A DNA stretch of 64,000 nt from assembly GCA_902792905.1 (NCBI GenBank), contig CADBBH010000005.1, forward strand, positions 1 through 64,000, given 5' to 3'. Made by a program: the position numbers and the translations under genes. The stretch comes from Oscillospiraceae bacterium. Its GTDB lineage: Bacteria; Bacillota; Clostridia; Oscillospirales; Acutalibacteraceae. Below, one piece after another: positions 1-8,108 of the stretch; positions within the stretch are counted from its first letter, which is position 1, and every line of letters begins with the position of its first letter. Under the pieces are notes generated by a model. It had not been told where the DNA came from. It made no database searches and saw nothing but the letters and a program-made list of their open reading frames with translations.

Positions 1-131
1 TCCGGCAATATTCTACTCTTTTTATCGACTGATTTCCACTGTTTTATGATTTATTGTCAGTTTTTTGTTTCTTCCTTGCGTTTAATTTTTCACTCAAACG
101 TGAGCTTTACGCCGTTATATAAAGTAAATAC

Positions 132-160
132 TTGACAATATTTTTCCGTTCGGGTATAAT
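132..160 (+). promoter_or_regulatory. Sigma-A promoter of queT
   Basis: Both hexamers are perfect consensus: TTGACA at 132-137 and TATAAT at 155-160 with a 17-bp spacer. Transcription would start near 167, right at the 5' edge of the preQ1 riboswitch. Bases 1-131 hold nothing I can recognise. Confidence 0.85.
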
Positions 161-167
161 GCCGTCA

Positions 168-210
168 GTCAGTTCGAAACCATCCTGACTTAAAACAAAA
201 CTATGGGAGA
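168..210 (+). promoter_or_regulatory. preQ1-I riboswitch in the queT leader
   Basis: Stem P1 pairs GTCAG (168-172) with CTGAC (185-189). The loop ends in CCAT (180-183), which can pair with ATGG (203-206) after an A-rich stretch (190-200), giving the H-type pseudoknot of preQ1-I aptamers. The 3' pseudoknot strand overlaps the ribosome site GGGAG (205-209), so preQ1 binding should hide it and repress translation of the transporter. The assignment rests on this architecture and on the queuosine transporter immediately downstream. Confidence 0.8.
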
Positions 211-219
211 AAACTTGAT

Positions 220-765
220 ATGAACAAAAGAAACAAATTCATTGCCGCGACGGCGCTGATTGCAGCTCTCTACGCGGCGCTTACCTATGCGCAGAATTTT
301 CTTCTGCCCGGCACTGCGACAATGGCTGTGCAATTCAGGGTATCCGAGGTGTTGAATGTGCTCGCGCTCTTCACTCCGGCGGCGATTCCCGGCCTGACAA
401 TCGGGTGCATAATCGCAAATATCTACTCCATAAGCTCCGGCCTTCCGCTCGATATGATTTTCGGCTCGATAGCTACGCTCGGCGCAACCGCCTGCATATG
501 GTTCCTGAGAAACGCAAGAATCGGAAAATACCCCCTCTTCGCGATGCTTATGCCCGCAGTCTGGAACGGAGTAATAATCGGCTGGGAAATTGAGCATTTC
601 TTTATTGACGGCCCATTTGAGTGGGCAGGATTCCTGACACAGGGCGGATTTGTCGCTCTGGGCGAACTCGGAGTTATGCTCACGCTCGGCACAATTCTCT
701 ATTTCGTAATGATAAAGCACGGCCTCGACAGAAAGCTCTTCAGCAACCGCATAGGCGAAAACTGA
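220..765 (+). CDS. queT: QueT-family queuosine-precursor ECF transporter, S component
   Basis: 181-residue integral membrane protein, normal length for the QueT family of ECF substrate-binding subunits, which take up queuosine precursors such as preQ1 together with a shared ECF energising module. The family-typical segment QFRVSEVLNVLALFTPAAIP lies near residues 38-57, and the rest is made of hydrophobic helices. The ATG at 220 sits 10 bases after GGGAG. The gene is monocistronic, with its own perfect promoter, a preQ1-I riboswitch and a terminator at 776-810. The ECF T and A subunits are not in this window; the nickel NikMNQO system further on is a separate transporter. The riboswitch and the family signature support each other. 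Confidence 0.88.
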   Translation: MNKRNKFIAATALIAALYAALTYAQNFLLPGTATMAVQFRVSEVLNVLALFTPAAIPGLTIGCIIANIYSISSGLPLDMIFGSIATLGATACIWFLRNARIGKYPLFAMLMPAVWNGVIIGWEIEHFFIDGPFEWAGFLTQGGFVALGELGVMLTLGTILYFVMIKHGLDRKLFSNRIGEN

Positions 766-775
766 CAAAACAAAT

Positions 776-810
776 ATCCCCGACCTCAAAGGTCGGGGAT
801 TGTTTTATTT
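776..810. terminator. Bidirectional terminator between queT and the small membrane gene
   Basis: Near-perfect hairpin ATCCCCGACC/GGTCGGGGAT (776-800) followed by TGTTTTATTT on the plus strand. The facing minus-strand gene stops at 805, so the hairpin can serve both convergent genes. Confidence 0.8.
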
Positions 811-1083
811 ATGTTTGCGGCTGATTTTTTTCAGGCCGCTGGTACTGCGGTTAAACTTTTCTGCAGCTATGTCATAATCGGATTTCGGAACATAATCATA
901 ATCGGATTTTTTACCGGCTTTTATCAAAATCAGTGATATGATGACAAGCGCAAGGCCTGCAAAGAAACCGATTATCTCGAGTTTAAGCATATAGAACTGA
1001 AAATGCAGATTTACAATTTCAACTGCACAACAGACAACCATAGTTATCCCTATACCGAGGAGACTTTCGCCTGCTTTTTTCAT
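805..1083 (-). CDS. Small two-helix membrane protein of unknown function
   Basis: 92 residues. Two hydrophobic segments are visible (about 8-28 and 33-53), followed by a basic, tyrosine-rich cytoplasmic tail ending in RKHK. The start has GGAGA six bases upstream. It lies 17 bases after iolE on the same strand, so it is probably the last gene of the iolD-iolE transcript, but nothing in the protein links it to inositol. I do not recognise the family. Confidence 0.6.
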   Translation of the reverse strand: MKKAGESLLGIGITMVVCCAVEIVNLHFQFYMLKLEIIGFFAGLALVIISLILIKAGKKSDYDYVPKSDYDIAAEKFNRSTSGLKKISRKHK

Positions 1084-1100
1084 AAGATATCTCCGTATTA

Positions 1101-1994
1101 TTAAAGACCTGTCTTTTCTCTGATATAGTTTCTCGCGAGCAGAGCATATTCAAAGGGGTTTGCCTTTGCGGGATCCTGCTCGGCTTCAACGACTATCCAG
1201 CCTTCGTAATCGGCTTCGGCAAGAATATCAAAGACGGGAGTGAAATCAAAATCTCCGTCACCGGGAACGGTGAACGCGCCCGCTCTGACGCAGTCGAGGA
1301 AGCTCCAGCCCTTTTCCTTGCCCTCTGCTATGACGGCGTTTCTCGTGCTCTTGAGATGAACGTGTTTGATTCTCCCGACATACTTTTTAAGTACGCCGAT
1401 TGCGTCCTCGCCGCTGAATGCGAGATGACCGGTATCATAGAGAAGATATACGAGATCGGGGTCGGTGATTTCCATGAGCTTATCGATTTCGGCCTCGGTC
1501 TGAACGCCTGTGCCCATATGATGATGAATTGTGAAATACATGCCCTTCTCTTTCGCGAGGCGGCCCATTTCATTGAATCCCTTGCGGATAAGTTCCCACT
1601 GCTCGTCGGTATAGACGGGCTTATCGCCGAAGATGCTCTTGCTTGTTCCCTGAATCGAGTTGCCCTGCTCGGAAGCGCCGATTACTCTTGCGCCGAGAGC
1701 ATAGAGAAAATCTCTGTGCTTTATGAAAGCTTCGATTGTGGCGTCATAGCCATCGGAGAGAAGAAGCGAGGAGAACCAGGCGTTGCAGATTCTCATTCCT
1801 CTGACATCGAGCTTGTGCTTGAGAATCTCAACATCCTTCGGATACTTATTGCCGATTTCGCTGCCGGTGAAGCCGGCGAGAGCCATTTCGCTCACGCACT
1901 GCTCAAAGGTGTTCTCCGCGCCGAGATCGGGCAGATCGTCGTTGGTCCAGGCGATAGGGGCAATAGCGAGTTTGACTTTGTCTTTATTAAGCAT
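1101..1994 (-). CDS. iolE: Myo-inosose-2 dehydratase (IolE)
   Basis: 297 residues with the xylose-isomerase-like TIM barrel of IolE, which dehydrates scyllo-inosose to the trihydroxycyclohexanedione that IolD hydrolyses. Family-typical segments are the N-terminal [11 protein letters not shown], the central [13 protein letters not shown] and [10 protein letters not shown], and the C-terminal KHVHLKSTR, which carry metal-ligand residues of this fold. The ATG follows GGGAGGA. It lies 18 bases downstream of iolD on the same strand, an order also seen in Bacillus iol operons. The other inositol genes (iolG, iolB, iolC, iolJ, iolA) are not in this window, so they must be elsewhere or the route is partial. 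Confidence 0.9.
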   Translation of the reverse strand: MLNKDKVKLAIAPIAWTNDDLPDLGAENTFEQCVSEMALAGFTGSEIGNKYPKDVEILKHKLDVRGMRICNAWFSSLLLSDGYDATIEAFIKHRDFLYALGARVIGASEQGNSIQGTSKSIFGDKPVYTDEQWELIRKGFNEMGRLAKEKGMYFTIHHHMGTGVQTEAEIDKLMEITDPDLVYLLYDTGHLAFSGEDAIGVLKKYVGRIKHVHLKSTRNAVIAEGKEKGWSFLDCVRAGAFTVPGDGDFDFTPVFDILAEADYEGWIVVEAEQDPAKANPFEYALLARNYIREKTGL

Positions 1995-2012
1995 TGGATA
2001 ATCCTCCCTTTA

Positions 2013-3869
2013 TCAATACAATCTTGCGTCTTTGATATGAGCCTGCATATCCTCATAGGCAGCCTTAACCGTATCGCTCTCGGAAACGGAGGCAACGCCG
2101 ACACGCCACCAGGCGTCATAGCCGTCGCTCATGCTCTTGTGGGCGACCTTTATATCAAACAGGCAGGGAACTGTCTGCTTTACGGAATCCTCGAGCGCGG
2201 CTCTGAGCTCGGCAACGTTCGTTACTCTGTAGCTCTTGCAGCCGTAGCCCTCGGCAATCTTCGCGAAATCAACATTGATGAGAGCGCCGTCAAGAAGACC
2301 TGTCTCGGGATTTCTCGCGCAGAATCTGGTGCCGAATGTATCAGTACCCTGATTATTCTGAAGGTTCTCAATGCAGCCCCAGCCGATATTGTCGAAGAGC
2401 ATAACATTGATTTTGAGATTCTCCTGAACTGCGGTGTGCAACTCGCTGTGAAGCATAAGGAAACTGCCGTCGCCGCACATTGTGTAGACCTCTTTATCGG
2501 GGCGGGCAATCTTGACGCCGAGAGCGCCGCAGATTTCATAGCCCATGCAGGAGAAGCCGTATTCCATATTGTAGGTTCCGGGGGTGAAGGATTTCCACAG
2601 ACGCTGCATACATCCGGGAAGCGAGCCGGCAGAACCGACAGCGATGGCATCCTTCGCGATGAAATTATTTATTTCGCCGAGCGCTCTGGTCTGGGAGAGA
2701 CCGTTTTCAAGCTCAATTGAGTAGAGGCGGTCAACCTCTGCAACGTAATCGGCTTTGATCTGAGCGAGCTCCGCTGAATCCCAGCCGGATTTATAGCCCT
2801 TCGCTTCGAGAGCTGCGGTAAGCGCCTCGAGGGTAAGCTTCGCATCGGCTACGACGGAAACTGCATCCATCTTAAGAGCGTCAAACGCGCTGACATTAAT
2901 GCCGAGCATTTTAACCGAAGGATTGCGGAAGCCCCATTTTGAGGCGGTGGTGAAGTCCGTAAGGCGTGAGCCGGCGGAAATGACAAGATCGGTAATCTTC
3001 GCGAGTTTATTCGCCGCAGGACCGCCCGTAACGCCTATACCGCCCATATTCAGCGGCAGGTCAAACGGAATGTTGCCCTTACCCGCCTGAGTCTCGGTAA
3101 TCGGAATATTGAATTTCTCAGCGAATGCGACAGCTGCGGCATAAGCCTCCGAATAGGTTACGCCGCCGCCCGCGATGAGAATGGGCTTTTCGGATTCCAT
3201 TATGGTTTTAACCGCAATATCTATTTCGCGCTGAGTCGGGATTCTTCTGTCAAGATACCAGACTCTCTTCTTAAGGAAATAATCGGGATAATCAAAGGAC
3301 TCGCCCTCGACATCCTGCGGCATCGCAAGGCAGACTGCGCCTGTTTCGGCGGGGTCAACCAGCACGCGCATCGCGTTGAGGCAGGCAGTCATAAGCTGCT
3401 CGGGGCGAACTATTCTGTCCCAGTATTTGCAGACGGCTCTGAAGGCGTCGTTCGCGGTGGTGCTGTAGGAAGTGGGCTGCTCAACCTGCTGAAGCACGGG
3501 ATCGGGCTGGCGGCAGGCGAAGGTATCGCCCGGGAGCACCAGCAGAGGAATTCTGTTTGCTGTTGCCGTACCGGCGGCGGTGACCATATTCAAAGCGCCG
3601 GGGCCGATGGACGAGGTGCAGGCGATAATCTTCCTGCGGTGATTCTGCTTTGCGAAAGCAATCGCCGCGTGAGCCATACCCTGCTCATTATGACCCTGAT
3701 AGAATTTCAGGCTGTGGCCGCCCTGCTCGAGCGCCTGACCGAGACCGACTACGCAGCCGTGGCCGAAAATGCCGAAAATACCGTCAACGAATTTTGATTC
3801 AACGCCGTCAAAGCTGATATACTGATTATCAAGGAATTTAACAAGCGCCTGTGACATTGTCAATTTCAT
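2013..3869 (-). CDS. iolD: 3D-(3,5/4)-trihydroxycyclohexane-1,2-dione acylhydrolase (IolD)
   Basis: 618 residues, the usual size for this thiamine-diphosphate enzyme. It opens the ring of trihydroxycyclohexane-1,2-dione to give 5-deoxy-glucuronate in myo-inositol catabolism. The ThDP-enzyme layout is visible: an N-terminal PYR domain with an EQGMAHAAIAFAKQ segment, a middle domain with GGGVTYSEA and GKGNIPFDLPLNMGGIGVTG, and a C-terminal PP domain with the GDGSFLMLHSEL cofactor/Mg motif. The start is an ATG with GGAGGAATAATT before it. It is the first gene of the unit iolD-iolE-small membrane protein, with a promoter at 3928-3956. Confidence 0.93.
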   Translation of the reverse strand: MKLTMSQALVKFLDNQYISFDGVESKFVDGIFGIFGHGCVVGLGQALEQGGHSLKFYQGHNEQGMAHAAIAFAKQNHRRKIIACTSSIGPGALNMVTAAGTATANRIPLLVLPGDTFACRQPDPVLQQVEQPTSYSTTANDAFRAVCKYWDRIVRPEQLMTACLNAMRVLVDPAETGAVCLAMPQDVEGESFDYPDYFLKKRVWYLDRRIPTQREIDIAVKTIMESEKPILIAGGGVTYSEAYAAAVAFAEKFNIPITETQAGKGNIPFDLPLNMGGIGVTGGPAANKLAKITDLVISAGSRLTDFTTASKWGFRNPSVKMLGINVSAFDALKMDAVSVVADAKLTLEALTAALEAKGYKSGWDSAELAQIKADYVAEVDRLYSIELENGLSQTRALGEINNFIAKDAIAVGSAGSLPGCMQRLWKSFTPGTYNMEYGFSCMGYEICGALGVKIARPDKEVYTMCGDGSFLMLHSELHTAVQENLKINVMLFDNIGWGCIENLQNNQGTDTFGTRFCARNPETGLLDGALINVDFAKIAEGYGCKSYRVTNVAELRAALEDSVKQTVPCLFDIKVAHKSMSDGYDAWWRVGVASVSESDTVKAAYEDMQAHIKDARLY

Positions 3870-3927
3870 AATTATTCCTCCGCTGTCTTTTTCGGGAAGC
3901 GAAAACCCACTCTCCCCTATTATGGAT

Positions 3928-3956
3928 ATAATATCAAATCATATATAAAAATACAA
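3928..3956 (-). promoter_or_regulatory. Promoter of the iolDE unit
   Basis: On the minus strand TTGTAT (3951-3956) and TATTAT (3928-3933) are separated by 17 bp, about 60 bases upstream of iolD. The surrounding sequence is strongly AT-rich. Confidence 0.55.
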
Positions 3957-3993
3957 GTTAAAAATTTGCTCCCGGGCAATTTTTGTAAAAATA

Positions 3994-4022
3994 TTGATTT
4001 AAGAAACAATAAATGCTATACT
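3994..4022 (+). promoter_or_regulatory. Promoter of the 4057 lipoprotein gene
   Basis: TTGATT (3994-3999), a 17-bp spacer and TATACT (4017-4022), 35 bases before the chosen start codon. It is divergent from the iolDE promoter. Confidence 0.6.
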
Positions 4023-4056
4023 GTTGATGCAATAAAAATTTCGGGAGATGAAATTA

Positions 4057-4371
4057 ATGAAAACAGCAGTAAAAATCATAGCGGTTATCATGGTCCTTGC
4101 GACAATCACAGTCCTTTTCGCAAGCTGCGGAAAGACCCTTAACGGCACTTATAAGCCGACTGACGGCGTTGGTTCACTTACATTTGACAAAGACGGCAAC
4201 GTAAAGGGCGAGCTTTTCGGAATCACGCTCAGCGGCACATATTCGATTGATAAGGACGAAATCAAATTCGAGAAAGAGACAGTTCTCGGCATCGGCGGAA
4301 CACTGACATATTCCTTCGAAAAGAGCGGCAAGACCATTATAATCGATGGCAAGGAATACGTAAAAGAGTAA
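4057..4371 (+). CDS. Small secreted lipoprotein of unknown function
   Basis: 104 residues. The N-terminal signal peptide is followed by a lipobox ending FASC, so the mature protein should be lipid-anchored outside the membrane. The mature part (about 80 residues) looks like a small all-beta domain with alternating strand patterns (GTYKPTDGVGSLTFDKDGNV, GTYSIDKDEIKFE). I chose ATG 4057 because GGGAG ends at 4047: the ATG at 4048 would leave no spacing, while 4057 leaves nine bases. It is monocistronic with its own promoter and terminator. It has the look of small lipocalin-like or DUF-type lipoproteins common in gut Clostridia. Confidence 0.75.
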   Translation: MKTAVKIIAVIMVLATITVLFASCGKTLNGTYKPTDGVGSLTFDKDGNVKGELFGITLSGTYSIDKDEIKFEKETVLGIGGTLTYSFEKSGKTIIIDGKEYVKE

Positions 4372-4386
4372 TTGAATACCGAAAAG

Positions 4387-4413
4387 GGCGGCTGCCTTGC
4401 AGCCGCCTTATTT
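4387..4413. terminator. Terminator shared by two convergent lipoprotein genes
   Basis: Nine-base perfect stem GGCGGCTGC (4387-4395) with GCAGCCGCC (4399-4407), then TTATTTTTAT. The minus-strand gene stops at 4417, so both transcripts may use it. Confidence 0.8.
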
Positions 4414-4416
4414 TTA

Positions 4417-5445
4417 TCAATAGAACTGGATGAAGCCCGGTTCAAATCCGGTTATTTCTTTATTGTCATCAAGCGTCAATATGATTGAGTAATTATCATT
4501 GATTTCAGCCGTCAGAAAGCCTCTGAATTCGTCTGACCCGGCAAATTCTTCCGATACTTTCAGCGTAAATTCGCCTGTCGTAACCTGCGGAGTCTCGCCG
4601 TCAAGAGGGCTGTATTCCGGCCCGGGAGTACTGAATTCTTCGGAAAAGCGCTCTGCCGTTTCAATATCATCAAACTGATAGATGAACGGCGCCGTCAGAT
4701 ACCATTCCCTGCCGCTGTCAGAGTCGGTATAGCTGAATCTGCACGAGCGCGCGCTGCACTGCATCGGCGCGGCATAACGGAATTCGTCGGTTATTTCGGA
4801 TACGGCGACTTTTTCTGCCTTTTCGGCGAGAATATCGGTACCGTAATCCTCTTTGCCGTCAGCCGAGCACCCGTAATAGTGGATAAGGCCATTTTGAGTG
4901 AAATACACCGAATCCCCCGTCACCCACTTATCGCCGGATTTTGAATATGAGATATATTCGATATTACCCGGCTTGAATTCTTCGATATAAATATCCCCGG
5001 CGGTATCGCCTTCAATCTCAGAAAAGTGAACGGAGTAGTTTTCGCCCTCCGCCTTTATCCAGAAGGTCTCTTCTCCGTTGAGGCAGTAAACTACGGTAAT
5101 CTTTTTACCGCTTTTTGTCTTTGTATGATAATCAAATCTGCCCTCGGCAAAATCCATTTTATCATAGACGGAATAAACGAGATTTCCGCGCCGGTCATAC
5201 CAGTTTTCGGGTCCTGTTGAGTTATCTTCGCCCTTAACTGTTTTTTTGGTAAGGCCTTTGAAATCGGGACGGTGATTGAAATCTATATTCGCGCAGTCCT
5301 TCAGAACGGTTTCGGGATGAGGACAGTCTGCAAATGCCGCTTTGACTTCTTCAGAGCCGATAATTTCAGTCTTGTTTACGCTTGCACACGAGGCGAGCGA
5401 AGCCAAAATGCATAAGCAAATCATCGTGGCAGCAAGTTTTTTCAT
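4417..5445 (-). CDS. Lipoprotein of unknown function at the end of the nickel operon
   Basis: 342 residues with a signal peptide and lipobox LASC near residue 20. The mature part is rich in Asp/Glu, Tyr and Gly, with alternating strand patterns, and I recognise no domain. Its ATG overlaps the nikO stop codon (ATGA), with GAGAGGTG upstream, so it is translationally coupled to the nickel transporter ATPase. That suggests co-expression, perhaps a surface partner of nickel uptake, but the sequence shows no His-rich metal site. The role is unknown. Confidence 0.7.
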   Translation of the reverse strand: MKKLAATMICLCILASLASCASVNKTEIIGSEEVKAAFADCPHPETVLKDCANIDFNHRPDFKGLTKKTVKGEDNSTGPENWYDRRGNLVYSVYDKMDFAEGRFDYHTKTKSGKKITVVYCLNGEETFWIKAEGENYSVHFSEIEGDTAGDIYIEEFKPGNIEYISYSKSGDKWVTGDSVYFTQNGLIHYYGCSADGKEDYGTDILAEKAEKVAVSEITDEFRYAAPMQCSARSCRFSYTDSDSGREWYLTAPFIYQFDDIETAERFSEEFSTPGPEYSPLDGETPQVTTGEFTLKVSEEFAGSDEFRGFLTAEINDNYSIILTLDDNKEITGFEPGFIQFY

Positions 5446-6173
5446 ATTTCACCTCTCGGAATAAGGCTCAGCGGCAGCTCAAGATTATTCTTCTCAAGCA
5501 ATTCTTTATCTTTCAGAATATTTCCGGCGTTTCCCTGCGCGGCGATTCTTCCGCCGCTCAGCAGAATTACCCTTTCGCAGGTGTCAAGCACGAGGTCAAG
5601 ATCGTGCGTCGCGATAATTTTAGTTTCGGGAATTGAATTGAGAATCGATATGAGACTGCGTCTGTTCTTCGGGTCAAGCGCAGATGACGGCTCGTCAAAC
5701 AGCAGTATTTCAGGCTTCATCGCAAGAACCGTCGCTATTGCCGCAAGGCGTTTTTCGCCGCCCGATATTTTATGATTGTATCTGTCTTTCAGATATTCCG
5801 CGCCGAGTTTCGCAAGAGCTTCATCCGCAGATTTTTCCGCGTTTTCACGACTTTCGCCGTAATTCACGGGGCCGAATATCATATCGTCGATTACCTTGGG
5901 CATAAACAGCTGATTATCCGAATTCTGCATTACATAGCCCGTTTTTCTGCGGATTTCCGCAAGATTATCTTTTGTGAGAGGCAAATTGCAGACGGTAATA
6001 TTTCCGTCATAAGAAAGCAGACCTGTCAGCGTTTTAAGCAGAGTGCTTTTGCCCGCGCCGTTCGAGCCGATAAGGCCGACACTCTCACCCGCTTTGATTT
6101 CAAAGCTCAGCGAATCGAGAACCGGAGCGTCGCCTTTTTCATATGAAACACAAACGTTTTCGAATCTTATCAT
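5442..6173 (-). CDS. nikO: Energy-coupling ABC ATPase of nickel transporter (NikO/LarO type)
   Basis: 243 residues, full-length ECF-type ATPase. Visible motifs are Walker A GSNGAGKST, the Q-loop segment VMQNSDNQLF typical of CbiO/EcfA, signature SGGEKR, Walker B ILLFDEP and the switch histidine in ATHDLD. It hydrolyses ATP on the cytoplasmic face to drive the NikMN/NikQ membrane complex. It overlaps nikQ by four bases upstream and the lipoprotein gene by four downstream. Specificity for nickel rather than cobalt is inferred from larB-larC in the same unit. Confidence 0.88.
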   Translation of the reverse strand: MIRFENVCVSYEKGDAPVLDSLSFEIKAGESVGLIGSNGAGKSTLLKTLTGLLSYDGNITVCNLPLTKDNLAEIRRKTGYVMQNSDNQLFMPKVIDDMIFGPVNYGESRENAEKSADEALAKLGAEYLKDRYNHKISGGEKRLAAIATVLAMKPEILLFDEPSSALDPKNRRSLISILNSIPETKIIATHDLDLVLDTCERVILLSGGRIAAQGNAGNILKDKELLEKNNLELPLSLIPRGEI

Positions 6174-6967
6174 TTCAATCTCCCGAAAAGCGAAATAACA
6201 TTGAATAACCTCGCCGCAATAAACAAAGAAATAAGAATCAAGGCAATCAGAGGCGATAGTCTGCTGTATTTTTTGGGCGGAGAATAATCAAAATCTCCGG
6301 TAAAGCCGCGAAGAAGCATTGCCGAATATATTTCATTTGCTCTGTCGGAGCTTCTCAGAATCAGCTGACCGAGGAAAGTCCCCCAGGCGGAGAAATGTAT
6401 TCCCTTCTGTCCCGGAGCGCGCAGATGATATGCATCTGTCATAACAGCAACCTCGTCAAGCATCGCCGAAACATAGCGGAAGGTCAGCAGAAGAAGCGAA
6501 ACGAGCAGCTTCGGAAAATGAATCTTCCGCAGAGCTCTGCATAATTCGTCAACCGGCGTCGTTGACACAAGCAGAAACGACATCATCAGGCTGAAAACGC
6601 CTTTCATCATCAGCGTTATCATTGAAATCACACCGCCCGAAACAGCAACATTCCCGATTCTCAGCATTATTTCCCTGTCAAAAACTGGATTGAAAACACC
6701 GACCGCGCAAACGAGCGGGAGAACTATTCTCAGTTTATAAAAGCAGGTGCCGATCGGTATCAGCGCAAGCTGATAGCCGATAACCGGAAAGAGAAGCATC
6801 ACGATAAGTGCCGAATAATCATATTTACCGAATGAGACGGTTATAATTATATAAGCGAGAGCCATCGCAAGCTTTGACAGCGGCGAGAGGCGGTGAACCA
6901 GAGAGTTCCCCTGAGCGAGCGCCTCAACCGCTTTTATCTCCGCACCCGCCTTCCGAGCTTTATTCAC
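6170..6967 (-). CDS. nikQ: Nickel ECF transporter transmembrane subunit NikQ (CbiQ family)
   Basis: About 265 residues, polytopic, with the CbiQ-family N-terminal PLSKLAMALAYII and the cytoplasmic coupling region around DAYHLRAPGQKG and YSAMLLRGFTG, where T components contact the ATPase. Two GTG starts are possible: 6976, three bases after AAGG, or 6967, preceded by AGGTGA with five bases spacing. I prefer 6967. It sits 34 bases after nikMN and overlaps nikO by four bases. Confidence 0.85.
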   Translation of the reverse strand: MNKARKAGAEIKAVEALAQGNSLVHRLSPLSKLAMALAYIIITVSFGKYDYSALIVMLLFPVIGYQLALIPIGTCFYKLRIVLPLVCAVGVFNPVFDREIMLRIGNVAVSGGVISMITLMMKGVFSLMMSFLLVSTTPVDELCRALRKIHFPKLLVSLLLLTFRYVSAMLDEVAVMTDAYHLRAPGQKGIHFSAWGTFLGQLILRSSDRANEIYSAMLLRGFTGDFDYSPPKKYSRLSPLIALILISLFIAARLFNVISLFGRLK

Positions 6968-7001
6968 CGCTTTCACCTGCCTTTATATGTTGATTCTTAT
7001 A

Positions 7002-8093
7002 TTATTTGCTTTCTTGCTGTTTTTTTGCCTTTTTTCTGAAGAATCCGCCCGCAAGGCAGACAAGCACGGCAACTCCCGCAACCATAGCCGAGCCGACTAT
7101 GCCGGAAACGCTTGTACCCGCAGGGTTCTCGGCATCAAACGAGAACGCGTAATCGGGAAGGAACGAGGTCTTTTCCTGAATTGCCTCGGCCTTCTCTGCG
7201 GCACCGCTCTCGACTCCGAAATTCTCCTCATCAAGCGCCATATTCTCGGCGTAGCCCGCTTCTTTATTGCCGAAGAGAGCCCATTCGAGACCGTCGGGAT
7301 TGGAACTTGCGAGCAGGGAAATACCGCCGCCGACAACAAGGACGACCGCCGTGAGAGTGAGCAGGGTTGCCTTTATCGATCCCTTCTGCTTGGCGCTCTC
7401 ATCAAGTTTGATATCCCTTATAAGTTCGGGCCTAGTCTCGTTGACAAAAATCAGCACCGCCGAGGTGATGAGACCTTCGATAAGGCCTATCGCAAGATGA
7501 ATAGGCTGCATAAGCATAACGAATGCCTTGAAGGGAAGTTCGGTTATGCCGGAAAGCTGAGTTTCAAGAACGACCGAAAACGCGCCGAGCTGGAGAGTGA
7601 TAATACATCCGAGTACGGATGCGAGAATTATCTTGACTCTGTTTGCCGCCTTATTGCCTTTTGAAGCAAGGAGACTTCCCTGCATAATCGGCCTGTAAAT
7701 CAGGAAATATCCGACAAAGCAACCGTAGAAGGCCATATTCCACACATTCGCTCCGAGAGCGAGAAGCCCGCCGTCCGCGAAGAAAAGGCATTGAATTGCC
7801 AATATGACTATCATCGACAGGAAGCCCGCCCACGGGCCGAGCAAAGCGGTCAGCATCATGCCTCCGCATAAGTGCCCCGATGAGCCGGTTCCCGGAATTG
7901 TGTAATTGATCATCTGACCGGCGAATACGAGCGCCGCCATAACCGCCATAGTCGGCAGTCTTTTGAATGTCGGCTCGTCGCCGAGTTTTTCTTCCTTTTT
8001 GAGTTTGTAGATTGATATGCCTGCAACCGTTGCCGAGGCGGCATACATAACCGCCGCGACGGGAGGAGCAAGCAAAGCGTCCGCCATGTGCAT
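7002..8093 (-). CDS. nikMN: Nickel-binding S component, fused NikM-NikN
   Basis: 363 residues. The N-terminus begins MHMADALL; in the CbiM/NikM family the first residues and His2 form the metal site. About seven hydrophobic helices with the family segment TIPGTGSSGHLCGGM follow. After residue 230 comes a second part with a helix, a short extracytoplasmic segment PDGLEWALFG and a terminal helix, which is NikN/CbiN-like. The two normally separate subunits are thus one polypeptide, as in LarMN and many Firmicute NikMN fusions. It lies 15 bases after larC. Confidence 0.87.
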   Translation of the reverse strand: MHMADALLAPPVAAVMYAASATVAGISIYKLKKEEKLGDEPTFKRLPTMAVMAALVFAGQMINYTIPGTGSSGHLCGGMMLTALLGPWAGFLSMIVILAIQCLFFADGGLLALGANVWNMAFYGCFVGYFLIYRPIMQGSLLASKGNKAANRVKIILASVLGCIITLQLGAFSVVLETQLSGITELPFKAFVMLMQPIHLAIGLIEGLITSAVLIFVNETRPELIRDIKLDESAKQKGSIKATLLTLTAVVLVVGGGISLLASSNPDGLEWALFGNKEAGYAENMALDEENFGVESGAAEKAEAIQEKTSFLPDYAFSFDAENPAGTSVSGIVGSAMVAGVAVLVCLAGGFFRKKAKKQQESK

Positions 8094-8108
8094 AGTGGTA
8101 TTCTCCTT

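Noticed and set aside
1356-2720. 454-residue plus-strand ORF
   Set aside because: Antisense shadow of iolE and iolD; no ribosome site and no family pattern.
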